From JBLIAZ01 sp047631875 (GTDB lineage Bacteria > Bacteroidota > Bacteroidia > Flavobacteriales_C > GCA-002722245), in assembly GCA_047631875.1 (NCBI GenBank), contig JBLIAZ010000002.1, positions 1 to 38,295 on the forward strand: 38,295 nt of DNA, read 5' to 3'. Shown here one piece after another: positions 1 through 8,900 of this stretch (positions are counted from its first letter, which is position 1; each line of letters begins with the position of its first letter). The position numbers and the translations under genes were made by a program. The notes under the pieces were generated by a model. The model did not search any database and was not told the origin of the DNA. It was given only the letters and a program-made list of their open reading frames with translations.

Positions 1-134
1 CCATACAAGATGCTGATAACATCATAGTGATGGACGATGGTAAAATTGCAGAACAAGGCACTCATGAAGAGTTGTTAAGCCTGAATGGACTGTACAGGGA
101 TTTGTATAATCATCAATTAGAGGACAACAATTAG
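1..134 (+). CDS. ABC transporter ATP-binding protein, C-terminal end (partial)
   Basis: Only the last 43 codons lie in the window; the reading frame starts at base 3 and ends with TAG at 132-134. The visible peptide contains IQDADNIIVMDDGKIAEQG followed by THEELL and a short charged tail. This is the classic end of an ABC nucleotide-binding domain: the stretch just after the H-loop (which would be off the left edge), with the strand reading IxVMDxGxIxExGTHEEL. This ending is typical of fused permease-ATPase exporters (MsbA/LmrA type), where the ATPase domain is at the C-terminus, but the membrane part is not visible, so importer and exporter cannot be separated with certainty. It converges with the minus-strand gene ending at 220; no terminator with a T-run was seen between them. 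Confidence 0.85.
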   Translation, partial: IQDADNIIVMDDGKIAEQGTHEELLSLNGLYRDLYNHQLEDNN

Positions 135-219
135 AGCTGAAGCTGAATGGTTTCGCTAAACCGGACTTGCAACAAGATAAGATAGTGGTTTTACTATAAA
201 ATAAAAGGGGACCAATTAA

Positions 220-876
220 TTACTTCCAAACGGCTGCGTTAACAAGTGGTGCTATGACGGTGATTTCCTCTTTGCTTACAGGATGAACAAAAACTAATTT
301 CCTAGCATGTAAACAAATGGATTTGTCATTGTTTGGAAGCATGGCACCATACTTTAGGTCACCCTTGATTATTGCTCCAATACTAGTAAGCTGTACCCTT
401 ATTTGATGAGGCCTACCTGTTCTAGGATCCACTTCAACCAAATAATTATTACCCATGTTTTTCAAAAACTTATAATTTAGTTCGGAGCGTTTGCTGTTAT
501 TGACTTCTTTTTGATGTGCTGTGGTTTTATTCTTTTTGGAATCTTTTACTAAATAATGAATGAGCTTTCCTTCCGTAGGGTAAGGTTTTTCAATGCACAA
601 TGCCCAGTATGTTTTTTGGATTTTTTTTTCTTGAAACATTGCGTTTAACCTTGTAAGTGCTTTACTTGTTTTAGCAAAAATAATCGCTCCGCTTACTGGG
701 CGATCAAGCCTGTGTGTTGTCCCTAAATAAACATCTCCGGGTTTCTTGTACTTCTTTTTGATGTAAGCTTTTACCTTATCCGATAAGGTGCGGTCACCAG
801 TTTTATCACCTTGAGAAATTTCTCCAGATAGTTTATTCACTATAATGATGTGGTTGTCCTCGTGAAGTACCTCCAT
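220..876 (-). CDS. RluA-family RNA pseudouridine synthase (TruC/RluC-like, no S4 domain)
   Basis: A 218-residue enzyme expected to isomerise uridine to pseudouridine in tRNA or rRNA. The catalytic motif HRLDRPVSG is at residues 55-63 with the nucleophile Asp58, and the second family motif RTGRPHQIR is at 152-160. The protein starts directly with EVLHEDNHIIIVNKLSGE, the beginning of the catalytic domain, so there is no N-terminal S4 RNA-binding domain; this short form fits TruC-like or other stand-alone RluA members. Its start is 8 bases after the panB stop on the same strand, so the two are probably cotranscribed with panB first. The substrate RNA position cannot be told from sequence. Family assignment is firm, subfamily is not. 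Confidence 0.92.
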   Translation of the reverse strand: MEVLHEDNHIIIVNKLSGEISQGDKTGDRTLSDKVKAYIKKKYKKPGDVYLGTTHRLDRPVSGAIIFAKTSKALTRLNAMFQEKKIQKTYWALCIEKPYPTEGKLIHYLVKDSKKNKTTAHQKEVNNSKRSELNYKFLKNMGNNYLVEVDPRTGRPHQIRVQLTSIGAIIKGDLKYGAMLPNNDKSICLHARKLVFVHPVSKEEITVIAPLVNAAVWK

Positions 877-884
877 GGTGTGTT

Positions 885-1703
885 TTAGTATTGTTCCTTG
901 TCGGATGGAAAATCGCCAGAACGAACATCTTTACAATATGCACCCACGGCTCCAGTCATTTGTTCAAACAAGTTCAAATACCTTCTCAAAAATCTTGGAC
1001 TAAAGCCTTGATTCATTCCAAACATGTCGTGTGAAACTAGTACTTGGCCATCCACGTTATTTCCAGCGCCAATTCCAATCACAGGAATACTTAATGTTTC
1101 GGCAACTTTTTTCGCCAAGGCTGTTGGTATTTTTTCGAGTACTAAACCAAAAATTCCAGCTTCTTGTAAAGCCAGTGCATCGCTTATTAATTTATCAGCT
1201 TCGTCTTTTTCTTTTGCCCTGACGGTATATGTTCCAAACTTATATATGGATTGAGGTGTTAAACCCAAGTGTCCCATTACAGGAATACCAGCGGTTAAAA
1301 TTCTTTTTACAGATTCTTCTATTTCAACGCCACCTTCCATTTTTACAGCATGTGCACCAGATTCCTTCATGATGCGAATGGAGGACGCTAATCCTTCTCG
1401 TGAATTTCCTTGGTATGTTCCAAAGGGTAAATCTACTACTACTAGTGCCCTTGCAGCTCCTTTTACTACACCAGAGGCATGATAAATCATTTGATCCAAA
1501 GTAATAGGTAAGGTAGTTTCATGACCAGCCATGACGTTGGACGCTGAGTCACCGACTAATAAAATATCCACACCTCCTTGGTCAATTATTTTTGACATGG
1601 TGTAATCATATGCGGTTAGCATGGTGATTTTATGCCCCGATTTCTTCATTTCCTGAAGTGTATTCGTGGTAACTCTTTTTACTTCTTTAAAGCCTGTTGA
1701 CAT
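885..1703 (-). CDS. panB: 3-methyl-2-oxobutanoate hydroxymethyltransferase
   Basis: A 272-residue protein of the usual PanB length. It transfers a hydroxymethyl group from methylenetetrahydrofolate to 2-oxoisovalerate, giving ketopantoate, the first committed step of pantothenate (coenzyme A) synthesis in the cytoplasm. Visible family marks: KITMLTAYDY near residue 25, the metal-binding GDSASNVMAGHETTLPIT at 51-68, DLPFGTYQ at 91-98, KMEGG at 121-125, GHLGLTPQS at 144-152, the catalytic-region LEKIP at 189-193 and GIGAGNNVDGQVLV at 210-223. panC and panD are not in the window. It is the first gene of a two-gene minus-strand unit and is divergent from dnaK, sharing the 220-base region 1704-1923; no clear TAnnTTTG box was found for it. 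Confidence 0.97.
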   Translation of the reverse strand: MSTGFKEVKRVTTNTLQEMKKSGHKITMLTAYDYTMSKIIDQGGVDILLVGDSASNVMAGHETTLPITLDQMIYHASGVVKGAARALVVVDLPFGTYQGNSREGLASSIRIMKESGAHAVKMEGGVEIEESVKRILTAGIPVMGHLGLTPQSIYKFGTYTVRAKEKDEADKLISDALALQEAGIFGLVLEKIPTALAKKVAETLSIPVIGIGAGNNVDGQVLVSHDMFGMNQGFSPRFLRRYLNLFEQMTGAVGAYCKDVRSGDFPSDKEQY

Positions 1704-1923
1704 GGTTTCACATTTTAATGCGTGTGAAATTAAATAAATATCCTGATATCGAATGTGTAATAATGACGAATTGACACAATTACTGACATTGATAGTCGGA
1801 TAGCGAGACTAAAAATGACATTAAGACATCAATAAAGACATAAAACGGCATCAAAACCTAATGGCACAAGGATTGACTAACAGCTATCAAATAAATTAGT
1901 AATCACATAAAATATATTATACA

Positions 1924-3843
1924 ATGGCTAAGATTATAGGAATTGACCTAGGAACAACCAACTCTTGTGTAGCAGTGTTGGAAGGTTCTGAGCCTCAAGT
2001 TATTCAAAATAGCGAGGGGAAAAGAACAACACCTTCAATTGTTGCATTTACAGCAGATGGTGAAAGAAAAGTTGGAGATCCAGCTAAAAGACAAGCAATT
2101 ACAAACCCAACAAAAACGATTTCTTCTATTAAGAGGTTCATGGGAAGTACTTTTGATAACGTTAAAAATGAAATCAAAAGAATGCCTTATGAAGTTGTTA
2201 AAGGTGATAACAATACTCCAAGGGTAAAAATTGACGACAGAAATTATACGCCACAAGAAATTTCAGCGATGATTCTTCAAAAAATGAAGGCTACTGCTGC
2301 TGATTTCTTGGGAACAGAAGTAACAGAGGCTGTCATCACAGTGCCTGCTTATTTTAACGATGCACAACGTCAAGCAACTAAAGAAGCTGGTGAAATTGCA
2401 GGATTAAAAGTGAGAAGAATTATCAACGAACCAACTGCAGCAGCTTTGGCTTATGGTCTTGACAAAAAAGGTCAAGAAATGAAGATTGTAGTTTTTGATT
2501 GTGGTGGTGGAACACATGATGTTTCAGTATTAGAATTAGGTGATGGTGTTTTTGAAGTTAAGTCAACTGACGGTGACACACACTTAGGTGGTGACGATTT
2601 TGACAACATAATCATTGATTGGTTAGTGGCTGAATTTAAAAATGATGAAGGTTTGGATTTGACAAAAGATCCAATGGCTTTACAACGTTTAAAAGAAGCT
2701 GCTGAAAAAGCTAAGGTTGAATTATCTAGTGCGGCAACAACTGAAATTAATTTGCCATACATCATGCCTGTTGACGGTGTGCCAAAGCACTTAGTTAGGT
2801 CTTTAACAAGAGCTAAGTTTGAGCAAATGGCTGACAGTTTAATTAAAAGAACAATTGACCCTTGTAAAAAAGCATTGAAAAACGCAGGTTATTCAGTAGG
2901 TGACATTGATGAAATCATCATGGTTGGTGGATCTACAAGAATCCCAGCAATTCAAGAAGCAGTGAAGTCTTTCTTTGGAAAGGATCCTTCTAAAGGTGTA
3001 AATCCTGATGAAGTAGTTGCAATTGGAGCAGCTATTCAAGGTGGGGTTTTGTCTGGAGATGTGAAAGATGTGTTGTTATTAGATGTTATTCCATTGTCAG
3101 TTGGAATTGAAACAATGGGTGGAGTTGCAACAAGAATGATTGATGCAAACACAACCATTCCAACAAACAAAAAGGAAACGTATTCAACAGCTGCTGATAA
3201 CCAACCATCAGTTGAGATTAACATAGTTCAAGGTGAACGTCCTATGGCAAACGACAACAAATCATTAGGTAAATTTCACTTAGATGGCATCCCTCCAATG
3301 AGAAGAGGAGAAGCACAAATTGAAGTGACTTTTGATATTGATGCAAATGGAATTTTGAATGTTTCAGCAAAGGAGTTGAAAACAGGAAAAGAGCAAAATA
3401 TCAGGATCGAAGCTTCAAGCGGACTGTCCGAAGAGGAAATTGCTAAAATGAAAAGAGAAGCAGAAGAATTTGCTGAAGCTGATAAGGAAACAAAAGAAAA
3501 AGTAGACAAATTAAACGCTGCTGATTCTTTAATTTTCCAAGCTGAAAAGCAAGTGGAGGATTTAGGTGATAAATTACCTGCTGACAAGAAAGACCCAATT
3601 GTTGCTGCTATTGAGGAGTTGAAAAAAGCTCATCAAGCGCAAGACATCCCAGTGATTGAAACTGCAACTGAAGGTTTGAATACTGCTTTACAAGGTGCTG
3701 CTGAAGTAATGCAAGCTGCAGCTGCTGCGCAAGGGGGTCAGCCAGGTGGCGAAGCACCAGGTGCTGAAGCTGCTCAAGACGCTGAAGTAACAGATGTTGA
3801 CTTTGAAGAAGTAGAAGAGGAAGCAAAGGAAGAAGCTAAGTAA
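1924..3843 (+). CDS. dnaK: molecular chaperone DnaK (Hsp70)
   Basis: A complete 639-residue Hsp70: ATP-dependent cytoplasmic chaperone that works with DnaJ and GrpE. N-terminal MAKIIGIDLGTTNSCVAVLEG is the actin-type nucleotide-binding start. The second phosphate loop reads FDCGGGTHDVSVLELGDG (about residues 192-209) instead of the proteobacterial DLGGGTFD; from memory this CGGGTHDVS form is normal for Bacteroidota. GDTHLGGDDFD, the linker region VLLLDVIPLSVGIE and the acidic tail rich in E and D (EVTDVDFEEVEEE) are all present. dnaJ and grpE are not adjacent. No CIRCE inverted repeat (TTAGCACTC...GAGTGCTAA) was seen upstream; instead the leader carries a cluster of GACAT repeats. A strong terminator follows at 3866-3897. 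Confidence 0.99.
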   Translation: MAKIIGIDLGTTNSCVAVLEGSEPQVIQNSEGKRTTPSIVAFTADGERKVGDPAKRQAITNPTKTISSIKRFMGSTFDNVKNEIKRMPYEVVKGDNNTPRVKIDDRNYTPQEISAMILQKMKATAADFLGTEVTEAVITVPAYFNDAQRQATKEAGEIAGLKVRRIINEPTAAALAYGLDKKGQEMKIVVFDCGGGTHDVSVLELGDGVFEVKSTDGDTHLGGDDFDNIIIDWLVAEFKNDEGLDLTKDPMALQRLKEAAEKAKVELSSAATTEINLPYIMPVDGVPKHLVRSLTRAKFEQMADSLIKRTIDPCKKALKNAGYSVGDIDEIIMVGGSTRIPAIQEAVKSFFGKDPSKGVNPDEVVAIGAAIQGGVLSGDVKDVLLLDVIPLSVGIETMGGVATRMIDANTTIPTNKKETYSTAADNQPSVEINIVQGERPMANDNKSLGKFHLDGIPPMRRGEAQIEVTFDIDANGILNVSAKELKTGKEQNIRIEASSGLSEEEIAKMKREAEEFAEADKETKEKVDKLNAADSLIFQAEKQVEDLGDKLPADKKDPIVAAIEELKKAHQAQDIPVIETATEGLNTALQGAAEVMQAAAAAQGGQPGGEAPGAEAAQDAEVTDVDFEEVEEEAKEEAK

Positions 3844-3865
3844 TCACTTAGTAATAATGATTCAC

Positions 3866-3897
3866 AAAAAGGTCTCGCAAATTGCGGGACCTTTTTT
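3866..3897 (+). terminator. Rho-independent terminator after dnaK
   Basis: Arms GGTCTCGC (3871-3878) and GCGGGACC (3884-3891) pair over 8 bases with one G-U pair. They are flanked by AAAAA on the left and TTTTTT on the right, so the stem can extend by A-T pairs, and the loop is 5 bases. It lies 22 bases after the dnaK stop codon. It also argues against the upstream TTG (3882) as the start of the next gene, since that codon lies inside the hairpin. Confidence 0.9.
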
Positions 3898-3935
3898 ATT
3901 TGCCTAGTTTTAAATTTCAAACAACACCTCTTGTA

Positions 3936-5462
3936 ATGAAGACCTTGCGAAACACCTGCTATATTTTTATTCTGAATTTAATATTGACCTCTTGTTCAAG
4001 TGAGGAAATCGACAGGACTCAATATTTTCCTGAGCATCCAACGATGGTTGTAAAGTTTAATGCGACAGGGTACATCCAGGATACTTTTGATGATTACCTG
4101 ACTGATGGTAAAGGAATTTATGATGAAGTAGTCACTGGTATAGCCGGAGTATTCATGGCTCCCGGAGCAATGGGTGTGGAAAGCATGACTGATCATTTCT
4201 TGTTTGTTCAAGAACTAGAAAATAAAGAGCAGGTTATTGGTTTAATTTTAGCGTTGAGTGAAGGTAAAAAATTCACTGCCTATTTAAAGTCAATGAATTT
4301 AGTAGTTGAAGATGTTGCTGGATTAAACCATGTGATGCTTAATGACAGTACTAATCTTGTTTGGGACAAGAAAACAGCTATTGTTCAAAGCTATTCAAAC
4401 GTTGCTCTATTTGACAAATACAATACCATAGCTTTATTTGAAGAAAGGTCTTGGGACAAAGAAGCAGAGGTGCGCACAAGGAAAGCGATCCAGGATTTTA
4501 AAAACAGTGAAGCTCATTTTACCTTGTGGAATTCTGGAGCAAGTAATTCGGTATTATTTAGCGCTTCTAAATTCTTTCAGGAATATAGTTATTTAGTGAA
4601 TATGTTCACCTCAGATAATGAAGTGTCTTTAATGGAATTTGAAGTTGAAAAGAATAGAATAAGGATTAAGCAGAAAATATACTTGCCCTCTAATGAAGTT
4701 GAATTAAGTATGTCTCAACGTAAAGCAAACAGCTTTTCTGATGACCTTGTTTTTATACCAACCACTAAACCTGAAGCTTGGTTTTCAGCGTCCTTGTCTC
4801 AAAAAGCCATGCTCAAGATGTTGAAAGGCAACAAAGAGCTGAGTGTCATGTTTGATGAAAATCTTTCAGTATTGCTTAACATGGAGGAAGTTTGTGATTA
4901 TTTAAATGGAGATGTATTCTTTTCATATAATGGGGTAGATGTACGTGAAAAAATGGTCTTTGAAAGTGAATTCAATCAAGAAACAGGGGAGTACGAAAGT
5001 GGAGAAGTGAGTAAAAAAGTAGAGCAAAAATTTTACACTCTTGCATTGGGGCTAAAGGAAAACAGTGGTTTCTCAGAAAAGTTAATGGGCATTTCTATGT
5101 TTTTAAATATTAACAAGGGGGTATACAACTTTAAAGAAGAGTTCTTTTTTCAAATAAAAAATAACATCGTTTATTTGGCAACCTCCCCCAAGAGCATAGA
5201 GCTTTTTAGTGGTGAGTTAGGAAAATCAACTGCTGAGCACTTATCTCTTATGACAGAAAATGAGCTTGCTGCTGCATTAAAATTCAATAGTGAAGTGGAC
5301 CTGTATTTCCCCATTAAAGGAATACGGGAACTAAATGTTAAAAAAGCAGCAGTAGAGGAATATTTAGGAGAAACAGAATTTAACTTGGTTTTCGACAAAG
5401 ACAAAAATGCTGTAATTGAATTAACTTCCATTTTAATTCAGTTAATCGACAAAATTCAATAA
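3936..5462 (+). CDS. large lipoprotein, DUF4836-like
   Basis: The frame is open from 3882 but that start lies inside the dnaK terminator; the ATG at 3936 gives a good lipoprotein signal, MKTLRNTCYIFILNLILTSC, with lipid-carrying Cys20 followed by SSEE. Mature length is about 489 residues. The start of the mature part (YFPEHPTMVVKFNATG, then a Gly/Asp-rich stretch) and the long run of alternating strand-like segments resemble the Bacteroidota DUF4836 lipoproteins, which are of similar length and begin with a 'P..a.vVvkin' strand; this is a resemblance by eye only. No enzyme motif was found. The protein should be anchored in the envelope, facing the periplasm or the surface. It stands alone between the dnaK terminator and the promoter of the next small gene. 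Function unknown. Confidence 0.8.
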   Translation: MKTLRNTCYIFILNLILTSCSSEEIDRTQYFPEHPTMVVKFNATGYIQDTFDDYLTDGKGIYDEVVTGIAGVFMAPGAMGVESMTDHFLFVQELENKEQVIGLILALSEGKKFTAYLKSMNLVVEDVAGLNHVMLNDSTNLVWDKKTAIVQSYSNVALFDKYNTIALFEERSWDKEAEVRTRKAIQDFKNSEAHFTLWNSGASNSVLFSASKFFQEYSYLVNMFTSDNEVSLMEFEVEKNRIRIKQKIYLPSNEVELSMSQRKANSFSDDLVFIPTTKPEAWFSASLSQKAMLKMLKGNKELSVMFDENLSVLLNMEEVCDYLNGDVFFSYNGVDVREKMVFESEFNQETGEYESGEVSKKVEQKFYTLALGLKENSGFSEKLMGISMFLNINKGVYNFKEEFFFQIKNNIVYLATSPKSIELFSGELGKSTAEHLSLMTENELAAALKFNSEVDLYFPIKGIRELNVKKAAVEEYLGETEFNLVFDKDKNAVIELTSILIQLIDKIQ

Positions 5463-5512
5463 TTCAGGAGTTGAGCTTGATTATATTTTTTTTTAAAAAA
5501 ACAACAAAAGGA

Positions 5513-5543
5513 TTGAATTTTCGTATAATGTAAGCTATATTTG
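5513..5543 (+). promoter_or_regulatory. Bacteroidota-type promoter for the 41-residue lipoprotein gene
   Basis: The -7 box TATATTTG (5536-5543) matches TAnnTTTG exactly, and a -33 TTG (5513-5515) lies 20 bases upstream. Expected transcription start is near 5550, about 14 bases before the ATG at 5564. This promoter is one of the reasons for calling the very short gene real. Confidence 0.65.
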
Positions 5544-5563
5544 ATTAGCTAATTATTTTGACA

Positions 5564-5689
5564 ATGAAAAAGATTTTTTTTGCAGTGATTGCCCTTACTT
5601 TTTTTGCTACGGCTTGCAAGCCGCACAACCAACAACAGGGTAATTATGAAAAACTTGAGCGATTCCACCTACAAAAGAAGGTTAAGTAA
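5564..5689 (+). CDS. very small lipoprotein (41 residues)
   Basis: The ATG at 5564 opens a 41-codon frame ending with TAA at 5687-5689. The peptide begins MKKIFFAVIALTFFATAC, a textbook lipoprotein signal with a charged start, a hydrophobic core and a lipobox-like ATAC (Cys18). The mature part is only about 24 residues, polar and basic (KPHNQQQGNYEK, then LERFHLQKKVK). It has its own consensus promoter just upstream. Such tiny lipoproteins are often missed because of length. No family is recognised; it might be an entericidin-like or stress peptide, but nothing in the sequence proves that. The signal peptide plus promoter make a real gene likely. Confidence 0.65.
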   Translation: MKKIFFAVIALTFFATACKPHNQQQGNYEKLERFHLQKKVK

Positions 5690-5753
5690 TAGCAGTAGTT
5701 TTTCTTAAATCAGTTTGAGCTTATTAAAGGTGTTAGTGCAATTTGAATTTTGC

Positions 5754-5784
5754 TTGATGCTTGCGTTTTCAACTTTTATCTTTA
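5754..5784 (+). promoter_or_regulatory. possible promoter of the CHU_C surface-protein gene
   Basis: In the 250-base gene-free stretch 5690-5939 there is a TTG (5754-5756), a 20-base gap, and TATCTTTA (5777-5784), seven of eight matches to TAnnTTTG. This would give a leader of about 150 bases before the ATG at 5940. A second candidate -7 box, TATTATTG (5900-5907), is closer to the start but has no TTG at the right distance. Neither is certain; nothing else is recognised in this stretch. Confidence 0.3.
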
Positions 5785-5939
5785 TTAGTCAAAGCTTTTC
5801 ATGAAATTTTCGGTAAGGTTTATGCTATGGTCTTCATGCCATTAATTCAGAACCAGTCAAATAGGTAATAATTACACTTTATTTTCGTTTAACTTTTCGT
5901 ATTATTGGTATCCTTAAATATTATTAGGGTAATTTAAAC

Positions 5940-8900
5940 ATGAAAAAGACATTACTTTTTTGCTTTTTAGTGCCCCTTACCTTGTTTTCACAAGGTGAGT
6001 TTAACAATTGGCATTTTGGTGAAGGGTTAACTTTTAATTTCAACAGTGGTAGTCCTGTGGTTGGAACTTTCAGCCAAGTGTCTTCTAGTAATTCTGAAGG
6101 AACGGCCTCTGTCAGTGATTGTGAAGGAAATTTATTGTTTTACACAAGCGGTCAAACGGTTTGGAATAAGTCTAATAACATCATGTCAAACGGTACTGGA
6201 TTGAATGGTGTTTCTCCTTCTGTTTTTAATGGAACATATGCTACTCAAGGTGCGTTAATCGTAAAGCGACCAGAAACCTCAGGTATCTATTATATTTTTA
6301 CTTCTTCTCAAGCAAAAGGATTGTATTACTCGATTGTTAACATGAACCTGAATTCCGGTTTAGGTGCGGTAATCATTAAAAACACATTATTATCAACTAA
6401 TAAATCAGAAAAATTGGCTGTGACATACCATAGCAACGGGAAAGATATTTGGGTTGTTACCCATTACGGTGGAAGTAATCAATATGAATCTTTTTTAGTA
6501 ACACGAACCGGTGTTGCTGCTTCAAGTGTAAGTTCGTTTGATGGAGTGAACCATAATGATACTCACGGTGATCTTAAAATTTCCAGAGACGGAAAGAAAA
6601 TAGGTGCTGTTGTCGACTTTAAGGGCGTGGTTTACCTTGGTGATTTTAACAACAGTACAGGAGTTGTATCAAACACTGCTTCATTGGGTGGTTTTGCTAG
6701 TCCACATGGGGTAGAGTTTTCACCTAATAGCAGTAAGATGTACATCAATTCTAATGACAGTAGAGGTGTGATTCAATTTAGTCTTATCGGAACGAACAGT
6801 CAATCATTAAGCAGTGATGTGACAATAAGCAATTCAGGGAATATCTATGGGTCATTGCAGTTAGGCCCTGATGATTTAATTTATGTGACAACTCATGGCT
6901 CGAGCTACATTGGTGTAATTAATAATCCTGATGCATTTGGAAGTTCCGCTAATTACATTAATAATGCTGTGTCAGTTGGAGGGAACAGGGCCGGTTACGA
7001 ACTCACAAATGTGACATTAATTAGCCCAAATTCATTTAATGGTCCTAATACTGTGTTGTTTAATAGTACTTGTGCTAACGACATTACCAAATTTAGTTTA
7101 GGAGTTGAAACAGATGTTGTAGATGTATTGTGGGAATTTGGGGATCCCAATTCAATCTTGAAAAATTACTCTACTAAAATGAGTCCCGAACATCAATTTA
7201 CTTCTGTGGGTACATACTACGGAAAAGTCGTCATTAATTATTCTTGCGGAAAGGAAACCATCAATTTTACGGTAATAATTTCTGAGGCACCTGTATTCAA
7301 CCTGCCTGATAAAGTTGTTTGCTCTGGTGCGCCAACAAACATTGGGATATCTGGCATATCAAACTCCAGTTATCTTTGGACCCCAAGTACCGGTCTGAAT
7401 AGTAACACGATTTCAAACCCAACCTTAACTATATCTTCTTCTGTTTCGATTAAAATATTACAGTACAATCTTACTGTCACAAATAACTCTAGTTCATGTA
7501 GTAGCTCACAAAGTATGAGAGTGACTATGGCAAATGCGCAAGTTGATGCAGGTCCAGACATTGAAATGTGTTCTGGAGATACAGTGCAAATTGGCTCACC
7601 TGATACTTCAGATCACACTTATTCGTGGTCTCCGTCAATAAATGTTTTTTCTCCAAATAGTTCTTTGACCGATGTGGTCGTGTTTAATAATACAGAAATA
7701 TCAGTTACGAATGTATACACCTTAACTGCAACGTATTTGGGATGTGTCTCTACAGACCAAGTAAGTTTAACCGTAAAACCACTTCCGAAAATTAATTTAC
7801 CAAAGGACACTACAATTTGTTCTTTAGACTCTATTGTATTAAATGTAAATGGTAATCAGAATGCTACTTATATGTGGTCTACTGCCGAGGGGCTAAACAA
7901 TACTACCGCAGTGAGTCCAAATTTTGCTATTTCGAATAAGGATACTGAAATTGTGGAATATTTAAAATTCGTTGAGATTTCAAACAATGGTTGTACCTAT
8001 ATTGATACTGTTTCAATTAAGGTTAATCCACAAGCAGGTGTAGATGATTATCAATACTTGTGTCCTGGATTTGGTGTGGAATTAAGTCCATTTGGAAAGG
8101 GAGTTAACTTTTTATGGACTCCGAATCAAGACATTGATAATGTTAACATTAAAAACCCAACAGTTAACCCTTCGTCTTCGATTACCTACTATTTAAACGT
8201 TACTGACGTTTATGGTTGTTCGTATTTGGATAGCGTATTTGTTGATGTAAATCCAGTAGTTCCTTTGGACTTAGGTCCCGATACTGTGATATGCCGAGAC
8301 GACACAATTTTAATTGGTTCAATTGGGCATCCTTTGAATGCTATTTACACTTGGTTGCCAAATAAGTTTCTAAGTAACCCTGACTCTAATTACACTTTTA
8401 CTTACCCCGACTCCACATTGTCTTACTTTGTGACTAGTCAAAGTGACACCTGTTTCGGATATGATACCATTCAGGTAAAAGTGAATCAATTACCAAATGT
8501 AGTCCTTGAGTCAGATTCAAGCATTTGTTTCAGAGACAGCATATACCTCGTGGTTACAGGGGCACAAAATTATACCTGGACACCAAACAGTTTCATTACC
8601 ACTAATAATGATTCAGCATACGTATTTCCCCATGACACAATCGATTACATTGTAAGAGGAGTTGACACAAACAGTTGTGTTAGTTTTGACACAGTTACTG
8701 TAAGTGTTCGACCACTGCCAATCATTAATTTAACACCTGATTCAAGTGTTTGCTTGACTGACTCTATTCAAGTTACAGCCAAAGGAGGAGGAACTTATTC
8801 GTGGTTTCCTAGTGAGTTTGTAAATGATGACACGCTGTCAAACCCTTTTTTGATTCCAAATAAAGACACCCGCTTTATTGTTACGGTAATAGGTGAAAAT

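Noticed and set aside
149..162. GGTTT-CGCT-AAACC hairpin between the ABC gene and the pseudouridine synthase gene as a terminator
   Set aside because: Five-base stem without T-run in either direction.
1024..1254. Open frames antisense to panB, dnaK, secA and other genes, some of 60-110 codons
   Set aside because: They overlap strongly supported genes, have no family motifs, signal peptides or promoter, and their composition is that of a shadow frame.
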